From Parabacteroides bouchesdurhonensis (GTDB taxonomy: Bacteria; Bacteroidota; Bacteroidia; Bacteroidales; Tannerellaceae): a stretch of DNA of 64,000 nucleotides. The DNA is taken from assembly GCF_900186615.1 (NCBI RefSeq), contig NZ_LT896588.1, positions 521,036 through 585,035 on the forward strand. The letters run 5' to 3'. The notes beneath the pieces were generated by a model. It did not search any database. It was not told the DNA's origin and saw only the letters and a program-made list of their open reading frames with translations. The position numbers and the translations under genes are program-made. How positions within the stretch are numbered: the first letter of the stretch is position 1; each line of letters begins with the position of its first letter. Positions 1-9,016 of this stretch are shown here, piece by piece.

Positions 1-602
1 CCGCCATTATTTGAATTCAAATCTTTAGCAGTTAATATAACCTCTGTAGCAGCATCTACAATCATCCATTTTGTAGCTGCAACATTGTCAGTTTTATCAT
101 TAAACTTTCCGTCCTTTGATAAAATTACAGTACCTGCAGGAATACCTTTCACGTCTGCACTCAAAGTATCCAGTCTCATTGAGCTACCATTAGTGATATA
201 ACCACCATCTGTACCTTTCCAAGCCCATTTAGAGATACCATCGGCAATCATGCCTGTACCCTCTTTTGCAAAACTCAACTTAGCATTTGTAGCCTTGTTT
301 ACAAATGAAAATACAGAATCTGTTTCTACAGACAGGTCAACCTGCCACATAGCAGAATCCAATGCTGATGCATTTTGGAAATCACCCTTTACAGGAGACA
401 TCAAATAAAGACTATCCTTACCGTCGCGAGTTGTAGCTCCCAAATAAGAATTCACGTTAGCGTCTTTAATCTGAATGTGATAATAATTCACAGTGGGCTT
501 AATAGCAGTTGCATGTCCGCCCGTAGGAGCATACTGCGCATTTGCTGATAATCCACCGGCTACCAGAGCGATAGCCAAAAGAGTAGAGAATCTCTTGTTC
601 AT
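1..602 (-). CDS. Secreted protein, 5' part only (runs off window; possibly a phase-variable surface protein)
   Basis: The reading frame is open from an ATG at 602 to the window edge, giving about 200 residues of an incomplete protein. It starts MNKRFSTLLAIALVAGG with a hydrophobic core and a likely signal peptidase site after SANA, so the product is exported. The rest is Ser/Thr/Asp/Asn-rich, with repeated Trp-containing stretches and no enzyme motif that I recognise. The N-terminus resembles the large Parabacteroides secreted family carrying a C-terminal DUF6383 domain; that domain would lie outside the window, so the assignment is a guess. The gene is read from the promoter at 721-750, which sits inside an apparent invertible segment, so expression is probably ON/OFF switched. 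The 5' leader is about 110 nt. Confidence 0.75.
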   Translation of the reverse strand, partial: MNKRFSTLLAIALVAGGLSANAQYAPTGGHATAIKPTVNYYHIQIKDANVNSYLGATTRDGKDSLYLMSPVKGDFQNASALDSAMWQVDLSVETDSVFSFVNKATNAKLSFAKEGTGMIADGISKWAWKGTDGGYITNGSSMRLDTLSADVKGIPAGTVILSKDGKFNDKTDNVAATKWMIVDAATEVILTAKDLNSNNG

Positions 603-686
603 AATTCTAAAATTAATATTAATACTAGTGTTTAATTAAAAGCTCTATAAATCAATAATTTATTCCTCAATCAGGACCTTTAAAAT

Positions 687-716
687 GACTAACGAAAACG
701 TTCGTCTAGATTCGTC
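687..716 (+). repeat. Left inverted repeat of invertible segment
   Basis: This 30-nt repeat includes GAAAACGTTCGTCTAGATTC (694-713). It is inverted relative to 864-893, with 26 of 30 positions identical. Similarity extends weakly outward through TTTAA at 679-683. The predicted transcription start of the leftward promoter falls inside it. Confidence 0.8.
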
Positions 717-720
717 AATG

Positions 721-750
721 CAAAGGTACATCTTTCTTTTATTCCTGCAA
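721..750 (-). promoter_or_regulatory. Promoter of the secreted-protein gene, inside the invertible segment
   Basis: On the minus strand there is a -33 TTG (750-748), a 19-nt spacer and a -7 box TACCTTTG (728-721), a perfect TAnnTTTG. It faces the gene starting at 602, so the sequenced orientation is the ON state. No comparable promoter faces right within the segment. Confidence 0.75.
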
Positions 751-863
751 CCCTTTTTGAATAATTTTTCACTGCTCTATATGCTTTCTTATCAACAATA
801 TAGCTTATTGGTTACAAAATGAAGGCTTCGTATTACGAACACCCTAAAAACGGGCTAAAAAAC

Positions 864-893
864 GACGATTCTAGACCAACGTTTTCATTAGCC
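864..893 (-). repeat. Right inverted repeat of invertible segment
   Basis: This is the partner of 687-716. On the plus strand it includes GATTCTAGACCAACGTTTTC (867-886). The half-site has one change from the left copy (AAACGTTGGT instead of AAACGTTCGT when read on the minus strand). Confidence 0.8.
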
Positions 894-960
894 ACTTAAA
901 TGCCTCTAAAACATAATGTTTTGGAAGGTGAACCGACTATTCTGTTTTCTCTAATAATAA

Positions 961-976
961 ATGTACGCGCGTACAT
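961..976. repeat. 16-bp perfect palindrome
   Basis: ATGTACGCGCGTACAT is a perfect palindrome lying 67 bp right of the invertible segment. It could be a binding site for a dimeric regulator or recombination accessory factor. There is no direct evidence of function. Confidence 0.6.
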
Positions 977-1059
977 TAATATATACAAAGAAAATCTTCT
1001 CCCTAAAATTTCTTTATTTTATCATTTTACCTTATTCGCGTTACCGGAAAGCTATTTAT

Positions 1060-1122
1060 AAATCATCGGGATCTTTTTCCAAAATCATCCCGATGATTTC
1101 AAAAAAGGCCTCGATGATCCCG
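1060..1122. repeat. ATCATCGGGAT palindrome cluster
   Basis: Three copies of the unit lie together. AAATCATCGGG (1060-1070) pairs with CCCGATGATTT (1089-1099), and a third, GATGATCCCG, follows at 1113-1122. The segment 1082-1099 is also a palindrome by itself. The same word occurs three times at 50977-51028, so this is a dispersed intergenic element. Confidence 0.65.
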
Positions 1123-1151
1123 TATATGTTAACAGTCCAGACAAAGGCTTT

Positions 1152-1234
1152 CAAAAGAGCAGTCTTTTGAATCTAAAAGTCCCGTCTTAACACTTCAAAG
1201 GTCTGCTCTTTTGAAATGTTAAGACGGGACTTTT
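1152..1234. repeat. Interleaved inverted repeats (pseudoknot-like)
   Basis: CAAAAGAGCAG (1152-1162) is complementary to 1203-1213, and AAAAGTCCCGTCTTAAC (1175-1191) is complementary to 1218-1234 over 17 bp. The two pairs are interleaved, so both cannot form as a simple nested hairpin. A local 9-bp hairpin also exists at 1150-1171. The element lies between the invertible segment and the rluA-type gene. I see no gene in the remainder of 894-1334. Confidence 0.65.
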
Positions 1235-1334
1235 AAGTGCAAAAGATATATCCTTTAGACAGCCAAAGAGCAAACCTCTGCCACATTCACATAAATTAAC
1301 TGGTAGCATTGCCAGGGAATTAGCCTCATAGCTA

Positions 1335-1365
1335 TTGCAGTATTCCCTAAATGCCAGTATCTTTG
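1335..1365 (+). promoter_or_regulatory. Promoter of RluA-family gene
   Basis: -33 TTG (1335-1337), a 20-nt spacer and -7 box TATCTTTG (1358-1365). Its position rules out translation starting at or before 1335 and supports the ATG at 1386. Confidence 0.65.
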
Positions 1366-1385
1366 CAAGCTATATAAAAATAAAT

Positions 1386-2297
1386 ATGAGAAGAAACTCG
1401 GCATACAAGGGTGAAAATCAACCGAAAGCCCCCAGAGGACGCAAAGTAACCGTAAAAGAACAAGGTACTTTACTTCCTTTTCTGTTCCAACTGCTAAATG
1501 AGCAAAGCAAAAGCTCGGTAAAAATGATGCTAAGCAAAGGCCAGATTTCGGTAAACGGCAAAGTAACCTCCCAGTTCAATACACCGCTTGAACCAAACGA
1601 CATTGTAAATATCAGCTACGAACGTGGCAAAGTGGCATTCAATAATCCGCTTCTAAAAATCGTTTGGGAAGACGACTCACTGATCGTTGTAAATAAAAAA
1701 GAGGGTTTGCTCTCCGTATCTACAACACGCGTTAAAGAACGCACCGCATTCCATATACTAAGCGATTACGTAAAGAAGTCGGACCCAAGAAACAAAATAT
1801 TCATACTGCACCGGCTGGACAGGGAAACCTCCGGACTGATGATGTTCGCAAAAAATCGCAAAGTGCAGGAAACGTTACAGTCTAACTGGAACAATATGAT
1901 TACCCAACGCAGCTATGTGGCTGTAGTTGAAGGTCGCCCGGAAAGAGACACAGACTTAATCACCTCTTTCCTGACCGAGAATGCCCAAATGCAGGTATAT
2001 GTAACTGCCGAAGGAAATGGAAAAGAAGCGATTACCAGATATAGAGTATTGCAGAGCAACGAGGCGTATTCACTCGTTGACCTTGAATTGGAGACAGGGC
2101 GCAAGAACCAGATACGTGCGCAAATGCAATCTATAGGCCATCCCATAGCGGGAGACTACAAATATGGAGCTGACACGGACCCCGCCGGACGATTAATGCT
2201 ACACGCCCGGAAACTTTATTTTATTCATCCCGAGACAGGGGAAGAAATGTGTTTTGAAACGCGTACACCAGACGCTTTCATATCTTTAGCAAAATAA
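1386..2297 (+). CDS. RluA-family 23S rRNA pseudouridine synthase
   Basis: A 303-residue protein that converts uridine to pseudouridine in RNA, most likely 23S rRNA. Residues about 25-80 form an S4-type RNA-binding domain. The catalytic domain has the family motif HRLDRETSG at 142-150, with Asp145 as the expected catalytic residue, followed later by the conserved GRKNQIRAQM stretch. Start choice: an in-frame alternative at 1335 is excluded because a TAnnTTTG promoter box lies at 1358-1365. It is a single gene followed 22 nt later by dsbD. The RluA family has several members (RluA, RluC, RluD) with different target sites, and the target cannot be assigned from sequence alone. Confidence 0.93.
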   Translation: MRRNSAYKGENQPKAPRGRKVTVKEQGTLLPFLFQLLNEQSKSSVKMMLSKGQISVNGKVTSQFNTPLEPNDIVNISYERGKVAFNNPLLKIVWEDDSLIVVNKKEGLLSVSTTRVKERTAFHILSDYVKKSDPRNKIFILHRLDRETSGLMMFAKNRKVQETLQSNWNNMITQRSYVAVVEGRPERDTDLITSFLTENAQMQVYVTAEGNGKEAITRYRVLQSNEAYSLVDLELETGRKNQIRAQMQSIGHPIAGDYKYGADTDPAGRLMLHARKLYFIHPETGEEMCFETRTPDAFISLAK

Positions 2298-2319
2298 AAC
2301 TTAGAATAAACATAGCAGC

Positions 2320-4389
2320 ATGAAGAAGCTCGTTAGTATTTTGACATTAGCGCTGATAGCGCTGACAGTACAGGCCCAAATTCTTGATCCTGTAAAGTGG
2401 AAAATCAAACTGGAAGATCCCGGCACTCCCGAAAAGGAGATTATATTCACTGCTACCAGCGATAAAGGATGGCATTTATACGACATGGACCTGCCGGAAG
2501 GCGGTCCGGTTTCGACCTCTTTCACTTTTGAAACCCTGAACGGAGCGGAATTGATTGGCAAACCGACTTCTTCCGTTAAACCTACAACCGTATACGACGA
2601 ACAGTTCCAGATGAATCTGCGCTGGTATCCGGGAACTGTTTCATTCACACAGAAAATAAAGGTAACAGACCCGGCTAAATTCAAAGCAGAAGGACAAGTG
2701 GAATTTATGGCTTGTAACGATGAGACTTGCCTGCCTCCGGATCACGTAGATTTTTCTTTTGACAAGAAAAATATCCACATGAATGCCGTAAGCGAAGCTG
2801 AAACAGTTGCTCCGGACAGGCAGGATGCAACTATAGTACAACCCGACACAGAAGCAGTAGCACTGGAAGCGGCAGAATTAACCACTTCCGAACCTGTAGC
2901 ACAAAAGTCGGCGGCATCTACCAATGTGGCAAATGAGTTAACAGACAATGCTTCTTTATGGACACCGGTTATCAGTGAGTTAAAAGCATTTGGCGACACA
3001 ACGGTTTCGGCTACCGACACCTCTTGGTTATTCATCTTTTTCGCAGGTTTCTTAGGAGGTTTAATTGCCTTGCTTACCCCTTGCGTATGGCCTATGATTC
3101 CGATGACCGTAAGCTTCTTCCTGAAACGTACCAAAGACCGCAAGAAAGCAATTCGCGACGCACTAACCTATGGTATATCCATTATTGTTATTTATCTGGT
3201 AATGGGATTATTGATAACCGGTATTTTCGGAGCAAGCGCTTTGAACGATTTATCCACGAATGCTATCTTTAACATTATATTCTTCCTGCTATTGGTGGTA
3301 TTTGCCATTTCATTCTTCGGAGCATTTGAACTGGTGCTGCCGGCGTCATGGACAAACAAACTGGATAGCAAGGCAGACTCTACCACCGGAATTCTGAGTA
3401 TCTTCTTCATGTCATTCACGTTGGTATTGGTATCGTTCTCTTGTACCGGCCCTATCATTGGAACATTATTGGTTCAAGCCGCATCTATGGGCACTGCCGT
3501 TGGCCCGGCTATCGGCATGTTTGGCTTTGCATTGGCTCTATCCATACCGTTCAGTTTCTTTGCTATCTTCCCGAATATGCTGCAAAGTATGCCTAAGTCC
3601 GGCGGATGGCTAAACTCCGTAAAGGTGGTTTTAGGTTTCCTTGAATTGGCATTAGCCTTAAAATTCCTTTCCGTAGCAGACCTTGCTTACGGATGGCGCT
3701 TACTGGATCGTGAAGTATTTATAGTGCTTTGGATCGTAATCTTTGTCTTATTGGGATGTTACTTGCTGGGAAAAATTAAATTCAGCCACGACAGCGATTT
3801 AAAATATGTATCTGTACCCCGCCTGTTTATGGCAATCATATCTTTTGCATTTGCCGTCTACATGATTCCGGGGCTTTGGGGTGCACCTCTAAAAGCAATC
3901 AGCGCCTTTGCCCCTCCTTTGTACACACAGGATTTCAATCTATATGAGAATGAAGTTCACGCCGCTTTCGACGATTACGAAACAGGTATGGCGTATGCCA
4001 AGAAGGTTAACAAACCGGTTATGATAGACTTCTCCGGTTATGGATGTGTAAACTGCCGTAAGATGGAGGCTTCCGTATGGACTGATCCGAAAGTAAAACA
4101 ATTACTTGAGAAAGATTACGTATTGATCACTTTAATGGTGGACGACAAGACGAAACTGCCGCAACCGATAGAGATTGAAGAGCATGGCAAAGTTCGTAAG
4201 CTGAAAACGATAGGCGACAAATGGAGTTACCTGCAACGCAGCAAGTTTGGCGCTAACGCCCAGCCGTTCTATATCTTATTGAACGACGAGGGACAACCGC
4301 TCGGACCGTCATACGCTTTCAACGAAGATGTTTCCAAGTATGTCCAATTCCTTCAAAACGGATTGAGAGTATTCAAAGAAAAGAAATAA
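2320..4389 (+). CDS. dsbD: Thiol:disulfide interchange protein DsbD
   Basis: Inner-membrane reductant transporter that moves electrons from cytoplasmic thioredoxin to periplasmic thiol proteins. Order of domains: signal peptide (1-20, ending VQAQ); an N-terminal Ig-like DsbD-alpha domain with Cys132 and Cys137 (CNDETC); a low-complexity Ala/Thr/Glu linker; a CcdA-like membrane domain with Cys255 in LTPCVWPMIP and Cys375 in SFSCTGPIIG; and a C-terminal thioredoxin domain with CVNC (Cys576, Cys579). All six expected redox cysteines are present. At 689 residues it is close to other Bacteroidales DsbD proteins. It follows the rluA-type gene by 22 nt and may be co-transcribed with it. Confidence 0.93.
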   Translation: MKKLVSILTLALIALTVQAQILDPVKWKIKLEDPGTPEKEIIFTATSDKGWHLYDMDLPEGGPVSTSFTFETLNGAELIGKPTSSVKPTTVYDEQFQMNLRWYPGTVSFTQKIKVTDPAKFKAEGQVEFMACNDETCLPPDHVDFSFDKKNIHMNAVSEAETVAPDRQDATIVQPDTEAVALEAAELTTSEPVAQKSAASTNVANELTDNASLWTPVISELKAFGDTTVSATDTSWLFIFFAGFLGGLIALLTPCVWPMIPMTVSFFLKRTKDRKKAIRDALTYGISIIVIYLVMGLLITGIFGASALNDLSTNAIFNIIFFLLLVVFAISFFGAFELVLPASWTNKLDSKADSTTGILSIFFMSFTLVLVSFSCTGPIIGTLLVQAASMGTAVGPAIGMFGFALALSIPFSFFAIFPNMLQSMPKSGGWLNSVKVVLGFLELALALKFLSVADLAYGWRLLDREVFIVLWIVIFVLLGCYLLGKIKFSHDSDLKYVSVPRLFMAIISFAFAVYMIPGLWGAPLKAISAFAPPLYTQDFNLYENEVHAAFDDYETGMAYAKKVNKPVMIDFSGYGCVNCRKMEASVWTDPKVKQLLEKDYVLITLMVDDKTKLPQPIEIEEHGKVRKLKTIGDKWSYLQRSKFGANAQPFYILLNDEGQPLGPSYAFNEDVSKYVQFLQNGLRVFKEKK

Positions 4390-4403
4390 TTAATCAATAA
4401 TTC

Positions 4404-4470
4404 AATATGCCAATGTGCCAATAAATACCAATGCTCAAGTAAAGGTATTTTATTGGCACATTGGCATATT
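4404..4470. repeat. 26-bp imperfect inverted repeat (TGCCAATGTGCCAAT type)
   Basis: The left arm at 4404-4429 and right arm at 4444-4470 are complementary with a single bulged base, leaving a 14-nt loop. It could serve as a terminator for dsbD. The word CAATATGCCAATGTG recurs at 61025-61039, so it is a dispersed intergenic element rather than a unique site. Confidence 0.7.
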
Positions 4471-4492
4471 AACTAATTATCACATTATTAAA

Positions 4493-5278
4493 ATGGCAAC
4501 AAAGGAAGAGAAAATGGAAGCCTTCGGGCAATTGCTCGACATTCTGGATGAATTGAGGGTAAAATGCCCGTGGGATCGCAAACAGACAAATGAGAGCCTC
4601 CGCACTAACACTATTGAAGAGACATATGAGCTTTGCGATGCTATAATGAAGAACGACAATGAGAACATCAAGAAAGAGCTGGGAGACCTTTTACTACACA
4701 TCGTTTTCTATGCCAAGATAGGTGAGGAAAAAGAGGCCTTCGACATCAAAGATGTTTGCGATAGTCTTTGCCGGAAACTGATTTACCGCCATCCGCATGT
4801 ATTCGGAGACAGCTCCGCTGATACGGCTCAGAAGGTAGAGCAAAGCTGGGAGCAACTTAAACTGAAAGAAAAAGGCGGCAACAAAACGGTATTGGAGGGT
4901 GTCCCTTCGTCTCTTCCCTCTGTAGTAAAAGCGCACCGCATCCAAGACAAGGCGCGTAATGTAGGCTTCGACTGGGAGCAACGTGACCAGGTATGGGAAA
5001 AGGTGCAGGAAGAGTTCAATGAGCTAAAGGTTGAAATAGATCACATGGATGCGGATAAAATGGAAGCCGAATTCGGCGATCTGTTTTTCAGTCTTATTAA
5101 TGCAGCCCGCTTATATAAAATCAATCCGGACAATGCGTTGGAACGTACAAACCAGAAGTTTATCCGCCGGTTCAATTATCTGGAAGAACATACAATTAAA
5201 CTAGGACAATCTTTAAAGGAACTGACATTGGAAGAAATGGACAGAATTTGGAACGAAGCGAAAGCGAAAGGGTTATAA
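4493..5278 (+). CDS. mazG: Nucleoside triphosphate pyrophosphohydrolase MazG
   Basis: Hydrolyses (d)NTPs to NMP and PPi, a house-cleaning activity linked in other bacteria to removal of damaged nucleotides and to ppGpp control. The 261-residue product carries the two MazG repeats. The first has IEETYELCDAI followed by KELGDLLLH, the acidic EExxE/ExxD metal site; the second has the matching EFNELKVE and EFGDLFFSLINAAR. The start at 4493 is chosen because the extended in-frame start at 4415 would place the long inverted repeat 4404-4470 inside the coding sequence, and homologous proteins begin near the MEAFGQLLDI region. Confidence 0.93.
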   Translation: MATKEEKMEAFGQLLDILDELRVKCPWDRKQTNESLRTNTIEETYELCDAIMKNDNENIKKELGDLLLHIVFYAKIGEEKEAFDIKDVCDSLCRKLIYRHPHVFGDSSADTAQKVEQSWEQLKLKEKGGNKTVLEGVPSSLPSVVKAHRIQDKARNVGFDWEQRDQVWEKVQEEFNELKVEIDHMDADKMEAEFGDLFFSLINAARLYKINPDNALERTNQKFIRRFNYLEEHTIKLGQSLKELTLEEMDRIWNEAKAKGL

Positions 5279-5374
5279 AAAACAAAAGGGGAACCGACAT
5301 CACGTCGCCACCCCTCCCTTAACTTAAACGCCAAAACTAAATCTAAACAAAAAACACAAATAATGATAATATTT

Positions 5375-5845
5375 TTATTTCTTCTGTTTCTCTTCTTTCT
5401 TTTTACCCGATTCCTTCATAAAGCTCCGCATAAACTTGGTTTCTGCTTCCTTGTATTTATAAAGTTTCTCAGGCGTGAGTATTTGTTTGAATTTCTCATA
5501 ATACTCTTTTTCCAGTTCTGCTTCTTTGAGATGTGCTTGTAAACAAGCATCAACCGCCGCTGTATATTCTGCATCCGTAGGATTCGCATTCAAACGTAAC
5601 TGCTTATTTAATTTCCGGCAAGGCTTATTTGCTTCAAAAGTCTTCTGCCTAAACTCATCACAAAGCGGAATAAAAACCGCAGCTTCTTCAGGAGTAAGGC
5701 TAAGCTCTGCCATTATAAAGGCATTTCTCTTTGCTTGGAATGCTTCTCTATCAAAATGTCGATGTTCTCTTTTCTCCTGCCCTAAGGCATTTGATGATAT
5801 TAGAACTGAAATCGCTACAAATGTAATAAAAAATATTTTATTCAT
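5375..5845 (-). CDS. Spy/CpxP-like periplasmic protein
   Basis: A 156-residue protein with a clear signal peptide (1-22). The mature part is highly charged and predicted helical, with two LTPE(E/K) motifs (LSLTPEEA near 51, ILTPEKL near 126). These recall the LTxxQ motifs of Spy/CpxP-type periplasmic chaperones. The C-terminus is a lysine-rich tail. It is the last gene of a three-gene leftward operon after an ECF sigma factor and a one-TM protein, separated from the latter by 48 nt. By analogy it may be an envelope-stress effector or feedback regulator. The specific function is inferred. Confidence 0.7.
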   Translation of the reverse strand: MNKIFFITFVAISVLISSNALGQEKREHRHFDREAFQAKRNAFIMAELSLTPEEAAVFIPLCDEFRQKTFEANKPCRKLNKQLRLNANPTDAEYTAAVDACLQAHLKEAELEKEYYEKFKQILTPEKLYKYKEAETKFMRSFMKESGKKKEEKQKK

Positions 5846-5893
5846 ACAAGTATTATTTCAAAAAAATTTTATTTAATCAAGAAAATATTCAAA

Positions 5894-6283
5894 TTATTCA
5901 AAATCGACCATTTCTTCTGCCAATAAATAATTATCATATTGTTCTTCCAAATACTCGAAATATTCCATGTCGTCCTCTGCTTGTATGGCGGCCATAGAAT
6001 CTTCGGGAACTTCTGTTTTTACAATTAACGAGGCCGATTTACCTTCATTCGTTTGTTGTTCGCCAACAATTACTTTGAAAAACAACCCAAGTCCGGCAAA
6101 TACCGCTGCCATATACAACCACGGACGCACACGATCCAGCAAAGAAACCTGCTTCGTCTTTTCACGAGGTTTCTCCGGAAGCTGACTCATAATCTGAGAG
6201 GTAAGTCCTTCCATATATCCCTGAGGAACTGAAAACGGATTCTTCCCTTTCAAATCTTCCAGATTGTTTTGTTCTGTTTTCAT
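5894..6283 (-). CDS. Single-TM protein, probable ECF sigma partner (anti-sigma-like)
   Basis: A 129-residue protein with a soluble N-terminal part, one transmembrane helix near residues 50-66 (LYMAAVFAGLGLFFKVIV) and an acidic Glu/Asp/Tyr-rich C-terminus. It lies 48 nt downstream of an ECF sigma factor and upstream of a Spy-like gene, the usual position of a membrane anti-sigma factor in Bacteroidetes. It lacks the canonical zinc anti-sigma HxxxCxxC motif and is much smaller than FecR-type regulators, so the role is inferred from size, topology and context. Confidence 0.65.
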   Translation of the reverse strand: MKTEQNNLEDLKGKNPFSVPQGYMEGLTSQIMSQLPEKPREKTKQVSLLDRVRPWLYMAAVFAGLGLFFKVIVGEQQTNEGKSASLIVKTEVPEDSMAAIQAEDDMEYFEYLEEQYDNYLLAEEMVDFE

Positions 6284-6331
6284 AATTGCTATTCTTTTAA
6301 TACACCTTTGACGATGCTTAGGCCAAAAGGT

Positions 6332-6889
6332 TTAAATATCTTTCGTTAAAAACTCCTCTACTTTTTTTACAGCATGATGATATGAAGCTTTCAAAGCTCC
6401 TACCGAAGTACCGAGCACGTCTGACATTTCTTCGTATTTCATATCATCAAAATACTTCATATTAAATACAATTCGCTGTTTCTCAGGCAGAGAAAGGATA
6501 GCTTCCTGTAATTTCATCTGAGCTGCGTCACCATCAAAATACTCATCACCTTTCAAACGTTCAAGCATAAAAACATCCGTATCGTCTATAGAAATATTAT
6601 TCAGGCTCCGTTGTTTATTCAAAAAAGTTATACATTCATTGATGGCAATTTTATAAAGCCATGTCGACAATTTAGCTTCCCCTCTAAAATAATCCAGATT
6701 TGTCCACGCTTTCAAAAAAGTATTCTGCAACAAGTCGTTAGCATCATCATGACTAAGTACCATCTTACGAATTTGCCAATACAACTTCTCGCCATAGCTG
6801 TCCACAACCATCGCAAAAGCATCCCTTTGCCGGGAAGGGTCGCGTAATCGTTCCACTAATTCATCTTCTGTATATCGCTGTAGCATCAC
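6332..6889 (-). CDS. ECF-type RNA polymerase sigma factor
   Basis: A 185-residue sigma-70 family protein of the extracytoplasmic function type. Region 2 is recognisable as DDANDLLQNTFLKAW with the following FRGEAKLSTWLYKIA. Region 4 has LPEKQRIVFNMKYFDDMKYEEM followed by a helix-turn-helix (SVGALKASYHHAVKK). It heads a three-gene operon with a one-TM protein and a Spy-like periplasmic protein, suggesting control by an envelope signal. No TAnnTTTG box is obvious upstream, which would fit autoregulation from an alternative promoter. Confidence 0.9.
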   Translation of the reverse strand: MMLQRYTEDELVERLRDPSRQRDAFAMVVDSYGEKLYWQIRKMVLSHDDANDLLQNTFLKAWTNLDYFRGEAKLSTWLYKIAINECITFLNKQRSLNNISIDDTDVFMLERLKGDEYFDGDAAQMKLQEAILSLPEKQRIVFNMKYFDDMKYEEMSDVLGTSVGALKASYHHAVKKVEEFLTKDI

Positions 6890-7038
6890 TTCTATTTTGG
6901 TTGTAAATATAAGAAATGTTTCTTAGAAAAAAAGTTATCTCTTTTACTCTTCAATGAGTTAAACTTTTCTATCCAAAGGAAAGGTTTTTAAAAACATTAA
7001 GTAAGCATCCGGAATATCAAAACAGTTATCTTTAACAA

Positions 7039-7075
7039 TAAAAAAGGCTAAACCGGATAATACCGGAATAGCCTT
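7039..7075 (-). terminator. Terminator downstream of tRNA-Leu
   Basis: On the minus strand a 13-bp stem with two mismatches (AAGGCTATTCCGG against CCGGTTTAGCCTT) is followed by a run of Ts, just after the tRNA 3' end. Confidence 0.75.
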
Positions 7076-7087
7076 CTCTTAAGGATG

Positions 7088-7171
7088 TGCCCAGAACAGG
7101 ACTCGAACCTGCACGATCGCAAAACCACTCGCACCTGAAACGAGCGCGTCTACCAATTCCGCCACCTGGGC
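7088..7171 (-). tRNA. tRNA-Leu (anticodon CAG)
   Basis: Read on the minus strand, the 84-nt gene begins GCCCAGGTGGCGGAATTGG and folds into a class II cloverleaf. The acceptor stem is GCCCAGG with CTGGGC, and the D loop contains TTGGTAGA. The anticodon stem-loop is CTCGT-TTCAGGT-GCGAG with CAG at positions 34-36. A long variable arm and a T arm GCAGG-TTCGAGT-CCTGT follow. The discriminator base is A and CCA is not encoded. It would read CUG codons. A terminator follows at 7039-7075. Confidence 0.95.
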
Positions 7172-7265
7172 AATAGTAAATACTATCTTTCGATTGCGGT
7201 GCAAAGGTAGTTTTTTTTTCCATATATCAAAAGATGTTTCCGTTTTAATTTGGCAGATAACACAG

Positions 7266-7300
7266 AAACGGCCGCTTCCATAAAAAGAAGCAGCCGTTTT
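7266..7300 (-). terminator. Terminator downstream of groEL
   Basis: A stem-loop of AAACGGCTGCTTC with GAAGCGGCCGTTT, one mismatch and a T-rich loop, lies 33 nt past the groEL stop codon. It is symmetrical enough to act in both directions. Confidence 0.7.
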
Positions 7301-7332
7301 CTCTATACATTATATATAAAGGGAAGGATTGA

Positions 7333-9000
<1,668 letters not shown>

Positions 9001-9016
9001 TTAGAATAATGAAAAC

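Larger units (their letters stand above)
687..893. other. Putative invertible promoter segment (phase-variation switch)
   Basis: A 30-nt sequence at 687-716 recurs in inverted orientation at 864-893 with four mismatches; the shared core is GAAAACGTT plus GTCTAGA. The 147 bp between them contain a Bacteroidetes promoter firing left (-33 TTG at 750-748, 19-nt spacer, -7 TACCTTTG at 728-721). Inversion would turn this promoter away from the secreted-protein gene and towards an empty region. The size and design match the invertible promoters known from Bacteroides capsule loci and Parabacteroides surface glycoprotein genes. The left repeat contains AAACGTTCGT (696-705), which fits the Mpi-type half-site ARACGTWCGT as I remember it. 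No recombinase gene is in the window. Confidence 0.75.

Noticed and set aside
961-1170. Open frame of 69 codons between the switch and rluA
   Set aside because: It starts in a perfect palindrome, crosses the repeat cluster 1060-1122, has no ribosome-binding context and looks unlike any protein.
1335-1385. N-terminal extension of the RluA-family gene
   Set aside because: A -33/-7 promoter lies within it, so transcription starts after this point.
7032-7223. Open frame across the tRNA gene
   Set aside because: It is the tRNA-Leu sequence and its terminator read as codons.
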